A stretch of DNA of 64,000 nt from an uncultured Maribacter sp. (GTDB lineage Bacteria > Bacteroidota > Bacteroidia > Flavobacteriales > Flavobacteriaceae), in contig CANMKG010000010.1 in the NCBI GenBank assembly GCA_947498505.1, forward strand, positions 1-64,000, in the 5' to 3' direction. This document shows, one piece after another, positions 31,005 through 39,582 of this stretch. The position numbers were made by a program, and so were the translations under genes. Numbering within the stretch: position 1 is the first letter of the stretch; every line of letters starts with the position of its first letter. The notes under the pieces were generated by a model. The model did no database searches. It saw nothing but the letters and a program-made list of their open reading frames with translations, and was not told the origin of the DNA.

Positions 31005-32192
31005 TTAATCTAAAATCTTAGTAACCTGACCAGCACCTACTGTTCTACCACCTTCACGTATTGCAAAGCGCAATCCCATGCTCAATGCGATTGGAGACAA
31101 TAAATCAACTGTAATTGTCAAGTTATCACCAGGCATTACCATCTCTACTCCTGAAGGAAGATTAATAGTACCTGTAACATCCGTTGTTCTCACATAGAAC
31201 TGAGGACGATAGTTATTATGGAATGGTGTATGACGACCACCTTCTTCTTTCTTAAGGATATAAACCTCAGCCTCAAATTTAGCGTGTGGCTTAACAGAAC
31301 CTGGCTTACAGATAACCATACCTCTTTTGATATCTGTTTTTTCAATACCTCTTAATAAGATACCTACATTATCACCAGCCTCACCTCTATCTAATATCTT
31401 ACGGAACATCTCAACCCCAGTAATTGTAGAAGCTAATTTTTCAGCACCCATACCAATAATATCTACAGCATCACCAGTGTTAGCAACCCCAGTCTCAATA
31501 CGACCAGTAGCTACAGTACCACGACCAGTAATTGTAAATACATCTTCAACAGGCATCAAGAAGTCTTTATCAACATCTCTCTTTGGAAGTTCAATCCAAG
31601 CATCAACCTCTTCCATTAACTTCATTACTGTATCAACCCACTTTTGCTCACCGTTAAGTGCACCTAAAGCAGAACCAGCAACAACAGGTCCATTATCACC
31701 ATCATACTCATAGAAAGAAAGCAATTCTCTTACCTCCATCTCAACAAGCTCTAATAATTCCTCATCATCAACCATATCCACTTTATTCATGAATACAACA
31801 ATTCTTGGAATACCAACCTGGCGACCTAAAAGGATGTGCTCACGTGTTTGTGGCATTGGACCATCAGTAGCAGCAACTACTAAAATAGCACCATCCATCT
31901 GAGCAGCACCAGTAACCATGTTTTTTACGTAATCCGCGTGACCAGGACAATCAACGTGTGCGTAGTGACGATTAGCCGTAGCATACTCTACGTGAGAAGT
32001 ATTAATTGTGATACCTCTTTCTTTTTCTTCCGGAGCGTTATCGATAGAATCGAAACTTCTTAACTCAGAAAGACCTGCATTAGCCAATACTGTAGTAATA
32101 GCAGCAGTTAATGTAGTTTTACCGTGATCTACGTGTCCAATAGTACCTATATTTAAGTGCGGTTTGGAACGATCAAAAGTTTCCTTTGCCAT
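31005..32192 (-). CDS. tuf: Elongation factor Tu
   Basis: 395 residues. G1 GHVDHGKTT at 19-27, effector loop [13 protein letters not shown]3 DCPGHADY, G4 NKVD, and the three-domain arrangement ending in [13 protein letters not shown]. It delivers aminoacyl-tRNA to the ribosome. It follows four tRNA genes and precedes tRNA-Trp, secE and nusG, the same order as thrU-tyrU-glyT-thrT-tufB-secE-nusG in Escherichia coli. The start at 32192 has no Shine-Dalgarno sequence. Confidence 0.98.
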   Translation of the reverse strand: MAKETFDRSKPHLNIGTIGHVDHGKTTLTAAITTVLANAGLSELRSFDSIDNAPEEKERGITINTSHVEYATANRHYAHVDCPGHADYVKNMVTGAAQMDGAILVVAATDGPMPQTREHILLGRQVGIPRIVVFMNKVDMVDDEELLELVEMEVRELLSFYEYDGDNGPVVAGSALGALNGEQKWVDTVMKLMEEVDAWIELPKRDVDKDFLMPVEDVFTITGRGTVATGRIETGVANTGDAVDIIGMGAEKLASTITGVEMFRKILDRGEAGDNVGILLRGIEKTDIKRGMVICKPGSVKPHAKFEAEVYILKKEEGGRHTPFHNNYRPQFYVRTTDVTGTINLPSGVEMVMPGDNLTITVDLLSPIALSMGLRFAIREGGRTVGAGQVTKILD

Positions 32193-32249
32193 GTTTAATG
32201 AATTTTAATAATCTTAGTTTATATTAGTGTACAATTTATACCTTAATTG

Positions 32250-32321
32250 AGCCAATGACGAGATTTGAACTCGTGACCTCTTCCTTACCAAGGAAACGCT
32301 CTACCCCTGAGCTACACCGGC
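32250..32321 (-). tRNA. tRNA-Thr (GGT)
   Basis: 72 nt on the minus strand. Acceptor GCCGGTG pairs with CATTGGC through two G-U pairs; discriminator T. Anticodon stem TTTCC/GGAAG, loop TTGGTAA (anticodon GGT). It lies 57 bp before tuf. Confidence 0.95.
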
Positions 32322-32427
32322 GTAAAGTTTTTACAATCACTTCTTTTACAATAGAATTGCCCCTTGATAGCGAATCGTCCCTGTATGCCCAAGGCATGTA
32401 CAGGAATGACAATACTGTCAAACTTAG

Positions 32428-32500
32428 AGCGGGAGACCGGGTTCGAACCGGCGACATTCAGCTTGGAAGGCTGACGCTCTACCAACTGAGCTACTCCCGC
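32428..32500 (-). tRNA. tRNA-Gly (TCC)
   Basis: 73 nt on the minus strand. Acceptor GCGGGAG / CTCCCGC, discriminator T, anticodon loop CTTCCAA (anticodon TCC), T loop TTCGAAC. The 106-bp spacer to the next tRNA-Thr contains a small imperfect hairpin (32379-32404) of unknown role. Confidence 0.95.
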
Positions 32501-32602
32501 ATTTAATTTTCAAAATTTTGATTGCTTTTCAAAACAATCGTGCAATATTAGTCTTTTTTTAGTTATTTTCTAAAAAACAACCAAAAACTATTTAAAAAAT
32601 AG

Positions 32603-32684
<82 letters not shown>

Positions 32685-32780
32685 AAACCAATATTTTAAG
32701 AACTTTTTTCGAGCTGCAAAAGTAATACTTTATTCACTCTTTTCAAATCAAAACAAAATCTAAAATTTTGTTCTTTTTTG

Positions 32781-32854
32781 AGCCGATGGAGGGACTCGAA
32801 CCCACGACCTGCTGATTACAAATCAGCTGCTCTAGCCAGCTGAGCTACATCGGC
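32781..32854 (-). tRNA. tRNA-Thr (TGT)
   Basis: 74 nt on the minus strand. Acceptor GCCGATG / CATCGGC, discriminator T, anticodon stem CTGAT/ATCAG with loop TTGTA (anticodon TGT). First gene of the tRNA-tuf transcription unit. Confidence 0.95.
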
Positions 32855-32876
32855 ATTTTCATGCTTTTTACAGCAT

Positions 32877-32903
32877 AAAAAAGTCCGCTATTTCTAACGG
32901 ACT
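32877..32903 (-). terminator. Terminator after hpf, just inside the tRNA-tuf promoter
   Basis: On the minus strand AGTCCG / CGGACT with a 10-base loop is followed by six T. It sits between the -7 box of the tRNA promoter (32905-32912) and the first tRNA, so transcripts from upstream would end here while those initiated at the promoter would begin inside the stem. Confidence 0.6.
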
Positions 32904-32904
32904 G

Positions 32905-32933
32905 CAAATGTATACGTTTTTTTGTTTATTCAA
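32905..32933 (-). promoter_or_regulatory. Promoter of the tRNA-tuf unit
   Basis: On the minus strand TTG (32933-32931) and TACATTTG (32912-32905) are 18 bp apart, an excellent Bacteroidota promoter. Expected start near 32899, about 45 nt before the first tRNA. Confidence 0.65.
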
Positions 32934-32955
32934 AACAAAAATTAAAAAAAATTAT

Positions 32956-33258
32956 TCAAGCATGCGCTCTTATTTTTTCCTTCTTTTTTATAAGCTTGCG
33001 TTCCAAGGAATTACAAGCAGAGTCTACAGCCTCCTCAAAGGTCTTACATTGTTTTTTTATTATAAATTTATCTTTAGGTACATTTAATTTTATTTCTACA
33101 ATCTTATTTTCTTTTGATTTTGTGTTACCAAGTTTCATATAAACTTCAGAACTAATAACCTTACTGTAGAACGTTTCTAATTTGTCAAGTCGTGTTTGCA
33201 CGAAATTAAACAATTCACCATCTGCATTAAAATTAACGGATTGTGCATGTACTTTCAT
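32956..33258 (-). CDS. hpf: Ribosome hibernation promoting factor (HPF/RaiA family, short form)
   Basis: 100 residues when started at ATG 33258 (MKVHAQSVNFNAD), which fits the family better than the nine-residue longer frame from 33285. The beta-alpha-beta-beta-beta-alpha fold is apparent: KVHAQSVNF, LFNFVQTRLDKLETFY, EVYMKLGN, KIVEIKLNVP, and a basic C-terminal helix (AVDSACNSLERKLIKKKEKIR). It binds the small ribosomal subunit in the stationary phase. There is no long C-terminal dimerisation domain, so it is the short type. It is encoded between the recombinase and the tRNA cluster. Confidence 0.88.
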   Translation of the reverse strand: MKVHAQSVNFNADGELFNFVQTRLDKLETFYSKVISSEVYMKLGNTKSKENKIVEIKLNVPKDKFIIKKQCKTFEEAVDSACNSLERKLIKKKEKIRAHA

Positions 33259-33298
33259 AGAATAAAATTTTAATAGATTAAACAATATCTAACTCTAA

Positions 33299-34189
33299 CT
33301 ATTTACTACTTCGAGGATGTGAAGCAGCATGTACTTTCTTAAGCTCGTCAATACTATTATGAGTATAAACTTGTGTTGACGCCAAACTGGAATGCCCTAA
33401 CAACTCTTTAACTGAATTTAAATCTGCTCCCTTATTTAGAAGATGAGTTGCAAATGTGTGCCTTAAAATATGTGGGCTCTTTTTTACTTTGGAGGACACC
33501 TTACTAAAGTACTTATATATAATTCTATAAACAAGTGTTTCATATATTTTATTGCCCGCACTAGTAAGAAAAACAAAATTATTTTCGGGAACACGCATAA
33601 GAATACTTCTTTCATTAAAGTAAGCTTGAAAAGCTTTCACAACTGAAGGTAAAAGAGGTACAATTCTTTCTTTATTTCTTTTCCCTAATACTTTTAAATT
33701 TCCTTGAGACAAATCAACATCTGCCACTTTTAGATTTACTAGTTCTGCTCTTCGAATACCTGTAGAATACAACAACTCTATTATTAACTTATCACGTATT
33801 CCTTCAAAACTGTCCTCATATGTAATTTGAGAAAGCACATTCTGCATTTCTTCTTCCGAAAAAGGAACTTCAACTTTTTTTGCTGTTTTTAGCGCTTTAT
33901 GTTTTGCTAGTGGATTAACTTTTATTTCATCAATTCTGAGTAAAAATTTATAGTACGCTTTTAACGAGGCTATTTTTCTGTTTATAGTTCTGTTTGTTAC
34001 ATTAGAATTCACCAAGTCAACAATCCAACTTCTAACTAAACTATACTCTGCAAGAACAATATCATCCATATCAAAGGTGACCCTACAAAATGCGCTAAAC
34101 TCTTCAATATCTTTTTTATAAGCACCAACAGTATGTTTGGAATAGTTTTTTTCCAAAGTAAGATATGCTATAAAAGAATCCACTGCCAT
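33299..34189 (-). CDS. Tyrosine recombinase, XerC/XerD family
   Basis: I start at ATG 34189 (MAVDSFIAYL), 296 residues; the longer frame from 34207 would overlap the -7 box. N-terminal core-binding SAM-like domain (about 1-90) and catalytic domain with Arg in STGIRRAELVNL, the HILRHTFATHLL box, and LGHSSLASTQVYTH supplying the second His and the Tyr nucleophile. It probably resolves chromosome dimers at dif. Bacteroidota commonly have two Xer proteins, and from sequence alone I cannot say which this is. The neighbours rpsU and hpf are conserved in flavobacteria, so this is a housekeeping rather than mobile-element recombinase. Confidence 0.88.
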   Translation of the reverse strand: MAVDSFIAYLTLEKNYSKHTVGAYKKDIEEFSAFCRVTFDMDDIVLAEYSLVRSWIVDLVNSNVTNRTINRKIASLKAYYKFLLRIDEIKVNPLAKHKALKTAKKVEVPFSEEEMQNVLSQITYEDSFEGIRDKLIIELLYSTGIRRAELVNLKVADVDLSQGNLKVLGKRNKERIVPLLPSVVKAFQAYFNERSILMRVPENNFVFLTSAGNKIYETLVYRIIYKYFSKVSSKVKKSPHILRHTFATHLLNKGADLNSVKELLGHSSLASTQVYTHNSIDELKKVHAASHPRSSK

Positions 34190-34204
34190 ATGGTTTAAAG
34201 TTAC

Positions 34205-34212
34205 CAAAGTTA
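34205..34212 (-). promoter_or_regulatory. Possible -7 box of the recombinase gene
   Basis: On the minus strand TAACTTTG fits TAnnTTTG, 15 bp upstream of the ATG at 34189. It rules out the longer start at 34207, which it would overlap. No clear TTG upstream. Confidence 0.4.
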
Positions 34213-34236
34213 TCTTTGCGCTACATTATATATCAT

Positions 34237-34264
34237 AAAAAAATCCCGCAAGTTGCGGGATTTT
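34237..34264. terminator. Terminator after rpsU
   Basis: The GC-rich stem ATCCCGCA / TGCGGGAT with flanking A and T runs on both sides serves the minus-strand rpsU (stop 34293). It is followed by TTTTTTT on the minus strand. Confidence 0.88.
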
Positions 34265-34292
34265 AATTTGTACACTAATAAAAGCTTAGAGA

Positions 34293-34487
34293 TTAAATTT
34301 CTTCTAAATCTCTTAAACCTTGTATATATTGAGCTTTTTGTATTTGCGCTCTTCTTTCAACTGAAGGCTTTGTAAACTGCTGACGCTTTCTTAATTGACG
34401 CATTGTACCAGTTTTATCAAACTTTCGCTTAAAACGCTTTAAAGCTCTATCTATGTTTTCTCCTTCTTTTATTGGTATTATTAACAT
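34293..34487 (-). CDS. rpsU: Ribosomal protein bS21
   Basis: 64 residues starting at ATG 34487 (MLIIPIKEGENIDRALKRFKRKF). The basic helical body (RQLRKRQQFTKPSVERRAQIQKAQYIQG) is typical. bS21 sits on the small-subunit platform. In Bacteroidota it helps to hold the anti-Shine-Dalgarno end of 16S rRNA out of action. Unlike the neighbouring genes, this start is preceded by a near-perfect Shine-Dalgarno sequence (34497-34502), which fits autoregulation by bS21 described for Flavobacterium johnsoniae. Promoter and terminator frame it as a single-gene unit. Confidence 0.95.
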   Translation of the reverse strand: MLIIPIKEGENIDRALKRFKRKFDKTGTMRQLRKRQQFTKPSVERRAQIQKAQYIQGLRDLEEI

Positions 34488-34496
34488 GGGCAATAA

Positions 34497-34502
34497 CCTC
34501 CT
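34497..34502 (-). promoter_or_regulatory. Strong Shine-Dalgarno sequence of rpsU
   Basis: On the minus strand AGGAGG (within GAGGAGGTTATTGCCC) lies 9 bases before the ATG at 34487. Such motifs are nearly absent upstream of the other genes in this window. Confidence 0.85.
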
Positions 34503-34522
34503 CTCTTTTGTGATTAAGGCTG

Positions 34523-34551
34523 CAAATATACTATTTATATCTAAATTGCAA
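34523..34551 (-). promoter_or_regulatory. rpsU promoter
   Basis: On the minus strand TTG (34551-34549) and TATATTTG (34530-34523) are 18 bp apart. Transcription would start near 34517, leaving about 30 nt of leader that contains the Shine-Dalgarno sequence. Confidence 0.65.
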
Positions 34552-34569
34552 ACTTTAATTTAAACATAT

Positions 34570-35742
34570 TTAATTTTCCAATGCTGGCTTATAAGTCTTT
34601 TTATCAATAATCATTTTTGATAAAATCTCTTTTAAGATTTCTGAAGTGCCACCACCAATAGGTCCACACCTACTATCTCTATACAATCGCGCAAGTGGAT
34701 AATCTTCCATAAATCCATAACCTCCTAACATTTGCAAACAATCATAAATTGTTTCATCTGCCATTTTCGTAGATAGTAATTTAGACATTGTAGCCTCTTT
34801 CACCACATATTCTCCTTTATCTAAGCGCGATGCTACGGAATAATTAAATTCTCTGCACATTGTCATTTCAGCTGTTCTCTCCGCTATTTTATGTCTCAAC
34901 GCTTGATATTGATCTATCTTTTTTCCAAATGCTGTTCTTTCAGACATGTATTCAACCGCGTAATCTAAAGCATACTCTGCTCTAGCGTGAGCATTAACAC
35001 CCATTATTAAACGCTCTAAAGCAAAATGCTGCATAATGTAAGGGAAACCTTTGTTTTCTTCTCCCATCAAATTTTCCTTGGGAATCTTTACATTATCAAA
35101 AGCAATTTCACCAGTGTCTGATGCTCGCCAACCTAACTTATTTAACTTAGAGGCACTAACGCCTGCGGTTTCTCTATCAACCACAAAAATGCTTATTCCT
35201 TTATTCCCCAGCTCAGGAGAAGTTTTAGCAGCAACTACTAAGTAGTCACTATAAACGCCATTAGTTATAAATGTTTTAGAGCCATTTAACACATAAAAAC
35301 CACCCTCTTTTGTCGCGGTTGTTCGCATACCAGAAACATCAGAACCTGCAAAAGGTTCAGAAATACATAAGCACCCTACTTTTTCTCCAGAAATACTAGG
35401 AGCTAAATATTCTTGTTTTATTCTTTCATCTCCTTCTTTTGAAATATGCGTCATTGCTAAATACATATGCGCCCATATTGCCGCAGCAAAACCCAATGAA
35501 TTAATTTTCTGAAGCTCCTCTAAAAGTATAACCATATACAAAAGGTCTAGTTCTAGTCCTCCATATTTGGCAGGGTATGTTAAACCTAAATACCCCATAT
35601 CTCCGAACTTTTTCCAAATGAATCGGTCTATGGTTCCAGATTCTTCCCACTTATCTACATGTGGTACAACTTCTTTCTTCAAAAAATCTTTAAGACTATC
35701 TCTGAACAACTTATGTTCTTCGGTAAAATATCTTTTATCCAT
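34570..35742 (-). CDS. Acyl-CoA dehydrogenase
   Basis: 390 residues, full length for the family. The N-terminal helical domain, the middle beta domain with the FAD signature (CLCISEPFAGSDVSGMRT; about 124-142) and KTFITNG, and the C-terminal helical domain with LGGYGFMEDYPLARLYRDSR are all present. The site that carries the catalytic Glu in medium-chain enzymes (YEGT) reads GGGT here. Glu256 (HARAEYALDY) aligns with the alternative base of the long-chain and isovaleryl enzymes. It oxidises an acyl-CoA to the 2-enoyl-CoA and passes electrons to ETF. Substrate cannot be fixed by sequence alone. It has no pathway partners next to it. Confidence 0.9.
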   Translation of the reverse strand: MDKRYFTEEHKLFRDSLKDFLKKEVVPHVDKWEESGTIDRFIWKKFGDMGYLGLTYPAKYGGLELDLLYMVILLEELQKINSLGFAAAIWAHMYLAMTHISKEGDERIKQEYLAPSISGEKVGCLCISEPFAGSDVSGMRTTATKEGGFYVLNGSKTFITNGVYSDYLVVAAKTSPELGNKGISIFVVDRETAGVSASKLNKLGWRASDTGEIAFDNVKIPKENLMGEENKGFPYIMQHFALERLIMGVNAHARAEYALDYAVEYMSERTAFGKKIDQYQALRHKIAERTAEMTMCREFNYSVASRLDKGEYVVKEATMSKLLSTKMADETIYDCLQMLGGYGFMEDYPLARLYRDSRCGPIGGGTSEILKEILSKMIIDKKTYKPALEN

Positions 35743-35771
35743 CTATAAACTTGAGTATGCAATTACCTGAC

Positions 35772-36635
35772 TTATTTCAGGGTCAAATATAGCTTAATTT
35801 TATCAATTTTATCTTTAGGGAAATTTTCAATTTTTAACAATTCATCAAAGGATTTGATAGTTTTATTGTCATTTCTATAATCCAAAATACCATATGCTAC
35901 TTTTTTTTGAATATATGGCAATTTATATAGTTCTATAACAGAAGCTGTATTAATATTTATTTTTCTAATTACTGGTGTTTTTAGCACCTGAAAATGTTTT
36001 AACGCCCGCTCAACTACCTCATTCTCTAGCCCGTAAACATCGTACAATTGTTCATTTACAAAAAAGCCTCCCAATTTATCTCGAAACTTTACTATTCTTC
36101 CTGATAATTTATCTCCTATCCCATAAATGCTTTTAAAATCATTAACGGTAGCAGAATTAATATCTTTAATTACACTTGATTTGACTGAAGATTTTTTTGC
36201 AATTTTATGATTACTTTTTGCATTTTTCCACTTCGGAAATTTAAAGTACTTGGAAATTGATTTTAACAAAGAATCGGAAACTTTGGTTATCTCCTGAAAC
36301 TCTGAGGTAGAATTCACATACTTATTTTTAGCCCTAAAAGCATGAAGCCTATCAATTTCATCAACAGACATACCTAGCACATAGCCCTTGTAATCTGATA
36401 TAAAATTGGGATTAAAAGGGTAAACGGCTACAGTATCCTTTTCTAAGGCTTTCGCCTTTAAGCTATCAATTTTATACTGAAGTGACTTATTAAGGGCAAA
36501 AGTTTTATTTGCTTTAGATGCTGAATTATATGTTACATAAAAGTATACCCCTTGCACCAATACTATTAAAAATAGCAAAAAGAAAATCCCACTTTGTTCT
36601 TGTTTGTTGAACCTAAGGTGGGATTTTAATTTCAT
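35772..36635 (-). CDS. Membrane-anchored helix-hairpin-helix (ComEA-like) protein
   Basis: 287 residues. One membrane span at about 17-35 follows a short basic N-terminus. Three helix-hairpin-helix units occur in the C-terminal two thirds: about 83-130 (degenerate), 160-215 (DINSATVNDFKSIYGIGDKLSGRIVKFR) and 230-280 (ININTASVIELYKLPYIQKKVAYGILDYR). This is the form of ComEA proteins, which bind DNA at the cell surface during uptake, but no com genes lie nearby. It ends 30 bp upstream of the acyl-CoA dehydrogenase. Confidence 0.8.
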   Translation of the reverse strand: MKLKSHLRFNKQEQSGIFFLLFLIVLVQGVYFYVTYNSASKANKTFALNKSLQYKIDSLKAKALEKDTVAVYPFNPNFISDYKGYVLGMSVDEIDRLHAFRAKNKYVNSTSEFQEITKVSDSLLKSISKYFKFPKWKNAKSNHKIAKKSSVKSSVIKDINSATVNDFKSIYGIGDKLSGRIVKFRDKLGGFFVNEQLYDVYGLENEVVERALKHFQVLKTPVIRKININTASVIELYKLPYIQKKVAYGILDYRNDNKTIKSFDELLKIENFPKDKIDKIKLYLTLK

Positions 36636-36647
36636 AATCGCTATTAA

Positions 36648-38252
36648 TTATTTTCCGATAGTTTTTATAGCTTCTAAATATCTATTTAATTGTTTTTTAA
36701 CAACAGGAAATAAAAAATAAAGTCCTACCATATTGGGAAAAACCATCGCAAAAATCATTGCATCAGAGAACGACCAAATAGAACCCATACTCGCTGCTGC
36801 ACCAATAACAACAAAAGTTAAGAACAAGAATTTATATGTTAAATCAGCTTTTTTACCCCTACCGAACAAAAATTTCCAAGATTGCAAACCGTAGTAAGAC
36901 CATGATATCATTGTAGATACAGCAAACAATACTACAGCTATTGTCAAGAACACTCCTGAATAGGGGATATATTTAGCAAAAGCTTTAGAGGTAATACCAG
37001 CTCCTTGAACAACTTCATTTCCAATCATTACAGCTCCACTACCATCGGCACTTACATCAGCTCCATACTCAAAGAAACCTCCGAAATTGAAAATTATAAT
37101 TACCAACGCAGTCATTGTGCATATAACAACAGTATCAATAAAAGGCTCTAGTAACGCTACCAAACCTTCAGAAGCTGAATATTTTGTTTTAACAGCTGAG
37201 TGAGCAATAGACGCAGAACCTGCACCTGCTTCATTAGAAAAAGCAGCTCTTTTAAATCCTACTAATAGAACCCCAATAATACTACCAACACCTACAGCAG
37301 TGGGATTAAATGCTTCGGATATTATTAAACCGATTGCATCATCTATTAAAGAGAAATTACTGAAAATAATATACAGGCAGGCCAGAATATATAAAACCGC
37401 CATTAATGGAACTACTTTTTCAGTAACAGAAGCAATTCTTTTAATACCACCTATAATAATAATCCCCACTAGAATGGCAATTATCACACCTATTGCCGTA
37501 CCTGCCATTGCACTTTCCAAACCAAATAACTCTTTAAGAACAATTGTAGCTTGGTTTGACTGCGCTGCGTTACCACCTCCAAAGGAACCACCAATACAAA
37601 ATATGGCAAAAATTACTGCTAATACTTTACCAGCTTTTTTAAAACCTCTTTCTTTTAATCCTTTACTTATATAATACATTGGACCACCATAAACAGTTCC
37701 GTCAGGACCAACGTCTCTATATTGTACTCCTAGAGTACATTCCACAAATTTGGTTGACATTCCAAGAAGTCCGCAAATAATCATCCAGAAAGTAGCGCCA
37801 GGTCCACCTAAAGCAATTGCTAGGGCAACACCGGCAATATTACCATTCCCCACAGTACCAGAAACAGCAGTAGCTAATGCCTGAAAATGAATTACTTCCC
37901 CCTCTTTACTTTCATCTCCAATAGTATCAACAATATCTCCATCAACCACATTTACCTCAGATTTTTCAACCCCATGATGGTCTATTTCATCATACTTACC
38001 ACGAACGGTATTTATGGCTTTTCCAAAATACCTAATGTTAGGAAAGCCAAAGTATATTGTAAAAAATAAAGCACTCAATACTAAAAGCAACAACACAAAC
38101 GGAACTCCAAATACTTCAAAGAAAATTACTGCGGAGAAAAAATCTGAAACTGGTTTAAAAGCTTGATCAATTTTTTGATCTAAACCAACATCTTGTGCAA
38201 TCGTAAACAAAGGAGAAAATAATGCGAGTAATGCAAGAAGTTTGTACTTCAT
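36648..38252 (-). CDS. Alanine or glycine:cation symporter, AGCS family
   Basis: 534 residues with about eleven membrane spans. Family signatures are ALATAVSGTVGNGNIAGVALAIALGGPGATFWM, QYRDVGPDGTVYGGPMYYI and GFKRAAFSNEAGAGSASIAHSA. It imports small neutral amino acids with Na+. The N-terminus carries an extra hydrophobic segment resembling a signal peptide (LLALLALFSPLFTIAQ) before the first transport helix, which is common in marine Bacteroidota homologues. It is separated from the HhH protein by 12 bp and is probably co-transcribed with it. Confidence 0.93.
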   Translation of the reverse strand: MKYKLLALLALFSPLFTIAQDVGLDQKIDQAFKPVSDFFSAVIFFEVFGVPFVLLLLVLSALFFTIYFGFPNIRYFGKAINTVRGKYDEIDHHGVEKSEVNVVDGDIVDTIGDESKEGEVIHFQALATAVSGTVGNGNIAGVALAIALGGPGATFWMIICGLLGMSTKFVECTLGVQYRDVGPDGTVYGGPMYYISKGLKERGFKKAGKVLAVIFAIFCIGGSFGGGNAAQSNQATIVLKELFGLESAMAGTAIGVIIAILVGIIIIGGIKRIASVTEKVVPLMAVLYILACLYIIFSNFSLIDDAIGLIISEAFNPTAVGVGSIIGVLLVGFKRAAFSNEAGAGSASIAHSAVKTKYSASEGLVALLEPFIDTVVICTMTALVIIIFNFGGFFEYGADVSADGSGAVMIGNEVVQGAGITSKAFAKYIPYSGVFLTIAVVLFAVSTMISWSYYGLQSWKFLFGRGKKADLTYKFLFLTFVVIGAAASMGSIWSFSDAMIFAMVFPNMVGLYFLFPVVKKQLNRYLEAIKTIGK

Positions 38253-38340
38253 AATAATAATTTTGTTTTTTTAATTAGTCAGGAAAAAACGCAATATCCT
38301 AAAAATAAAGTACCAAATCAAATAATAACTTAAAAGAAAT

Positions 38341-39348
38341 TTAATCTAAATGGTACATTTCATTCAATTTTTTAATTTGCTCAGGCCTGCCAAGTACAAT
38401 AACTTTTCCTTCTGCTTCCAACTGTAACTCAGCATCGGGATTAATAATATATTTACCATTAGGATCAACATAACCTATTATTGTACAACCTGTTTTTCTT
38501 CGTAAATCTAAATCTCTGAGTGATTTACAATTTTGACCAGAAACAAAATTTTCAATAGGTACTTCTTCTAAATTAGTAGTATTTTCTCCTTCGGTAGATA
38601 ACTTATCCATAAATGTTATAAGGTCTGGCATTACCACTAAAGATGCCATATGATCACCTCCTATTTTATCTGGCATAATTACGGTATTAGCACCAGCAAG
38701 CATTAACTTTTTTTGAGAAGGAATTAAAGAAGCTCTACTTATGATATATAGTTTTTTATTTAATTGCCGTGCCGACAGAACTATAAATAAGTTTGCAGAA
38801 TCAATAGGTAATGCCGTTATCAAATATTTAGCACGAGCAATACCAGCTTCAATCAAAATATCGTCCTCACTCGCATCACCTTCAACAAAAAGCACCTCAT
38901 CCTCGTATTTTTCAATAACTTCTTTATTATTTTCAATTACAACAAAGGGTTGGTTATATGCTTTTAATCTTTCAACAGCCTGGGAACCATTACGGCCATA
39001 CCCACAAATTACTACGTGACCCGATAGCTTATCAATTTTTTGTTTCACTTTTTTCTTTTTTAATAGTTGCATGGAGTTTCTACCCAATATATATTCTGTG
39101 ATAACAGAAATAGCAAAACCTACAATAAAAACACTTGACACAATTAACATCAAAGTGAATATTTTACCTTCGGGTTCTAATGTTTTAACCTCTGAAAACC
39201 CTACAGTAGTCACTGTAATGATTGTCATATAAAGGGCATCTAACCATCCAAAATCGGAAATAAACCTGTAACCAAATACCCCGACAATAAGTACAGCTGT
39301 CATTAAAAAAATGGCTAGGTAAAGTTTTGAACGAAATAATTTCCCCAT
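38341..39348 (-). CDS. Two-span potassium channel with RCK (TrkA_N/TrkA_C) domains
   Basis: 335 residues. Two membrane helices (about 10-30 and 65-87) flank the pore loop with selectivity filter TTVGFSE (47-53), where the usual Tyr-Gly pair is Phe-Ser. The cytoplasmic part has a TrkA_N Rossmann domain starting at HVVICGYGRNGSQAVERL (about 111) with the acidic ligand of NAD in VIENNKE, then a TrkA_C domain at about 245-335. Likely a K+ (or less selective cation) channel gated by ligand binding to the RCK ring. It lies 3 bp after the PspC gene. Confidence 0.88.
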   Translation of the reverse strand: MGKLFRSKLYLAIFLMTAVLIVGVFGYRFISDFGWLDALYMTIITVTTVGFSEVKTLEPEGKIFTLMLIVSSVFIVGFAISVITEYILGRNSMQLLKKKKVKQKIDKLSGHVVICGYGRNGSQAVERLKAYNQPFVVIENNKEVIEKYEDEVLFVEGDASEDDILIEAGIARAKYLITALPIDSANLFIVLSARQLNKKLYIISRASLIPSQKKLMLAGANTVIMPDKIGGDHMASLVVMPDLITFMDKLSTEGENTTNLEEVPIENFVSGQNCKSLRDLDLRRKTGCTIIGYVDPNGKYIINPDAELQLEAEGKVIVLGRPEQIKKLNEMYHLD

Positions 39349-39351
39349 ATA

Positions 39352-39579
39352 CTACAAATCAAAAACGGAAGTCCGTTTGGTATAAATTAAATCTTTAATT
39401 CTAAGCCAGAATGCCAAAAACAAATACAAAGCAAAACCAAAACCTAAGGTACCAAAGGTTACATAAATAAATGAGGTTCTAACAACTCGTGCTCGTATTC
39501 CTAAACGTTCTGCAATACGACCGCAAACCTCGAAACCCCTTTTTTGAAAATAGTATACTATTTTATAAAAAAACTTCAT
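39352..39579 (-). CDS. PspC domain protein
   Basis: 75 residues. The N-terminal part, KRGFEVCGRIAERLGIRARVVRTSFIY, is the PspC motif, followed by one membrane span (about 37-60). Small PspC proteins act in envelope stress signalling in enterics; the role in flavobacteria is unclear. It is packed between DUF2851 (3 bp away) and the K+ channel (3 bp away), so the three genes form one transcription unit. Confidence 0.85.
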   Translation of the reverse strand: MKFFYKIVYYFQKRGFEVCGRIAERLGIRARVVRTSFIYVTFGTLGFGFALYLFLAFWLRIKDLIYTKRTSVFDL

Positions 39580-39582
39580 TAA

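Noticed and set aside
32236-32506. Short frames over the tRNA cluster
   Set aside because: They overlap tRNA-Thr and tRNA-Gly on either strand, which explains the lack of stops.
33299-34189. Integrase of a mobile element
   Set aside because: The tyrosine recombinase is flanked by rpsU and hpf with no attachment repeats or cargo genes; it fits a housekeeping Xer protein.
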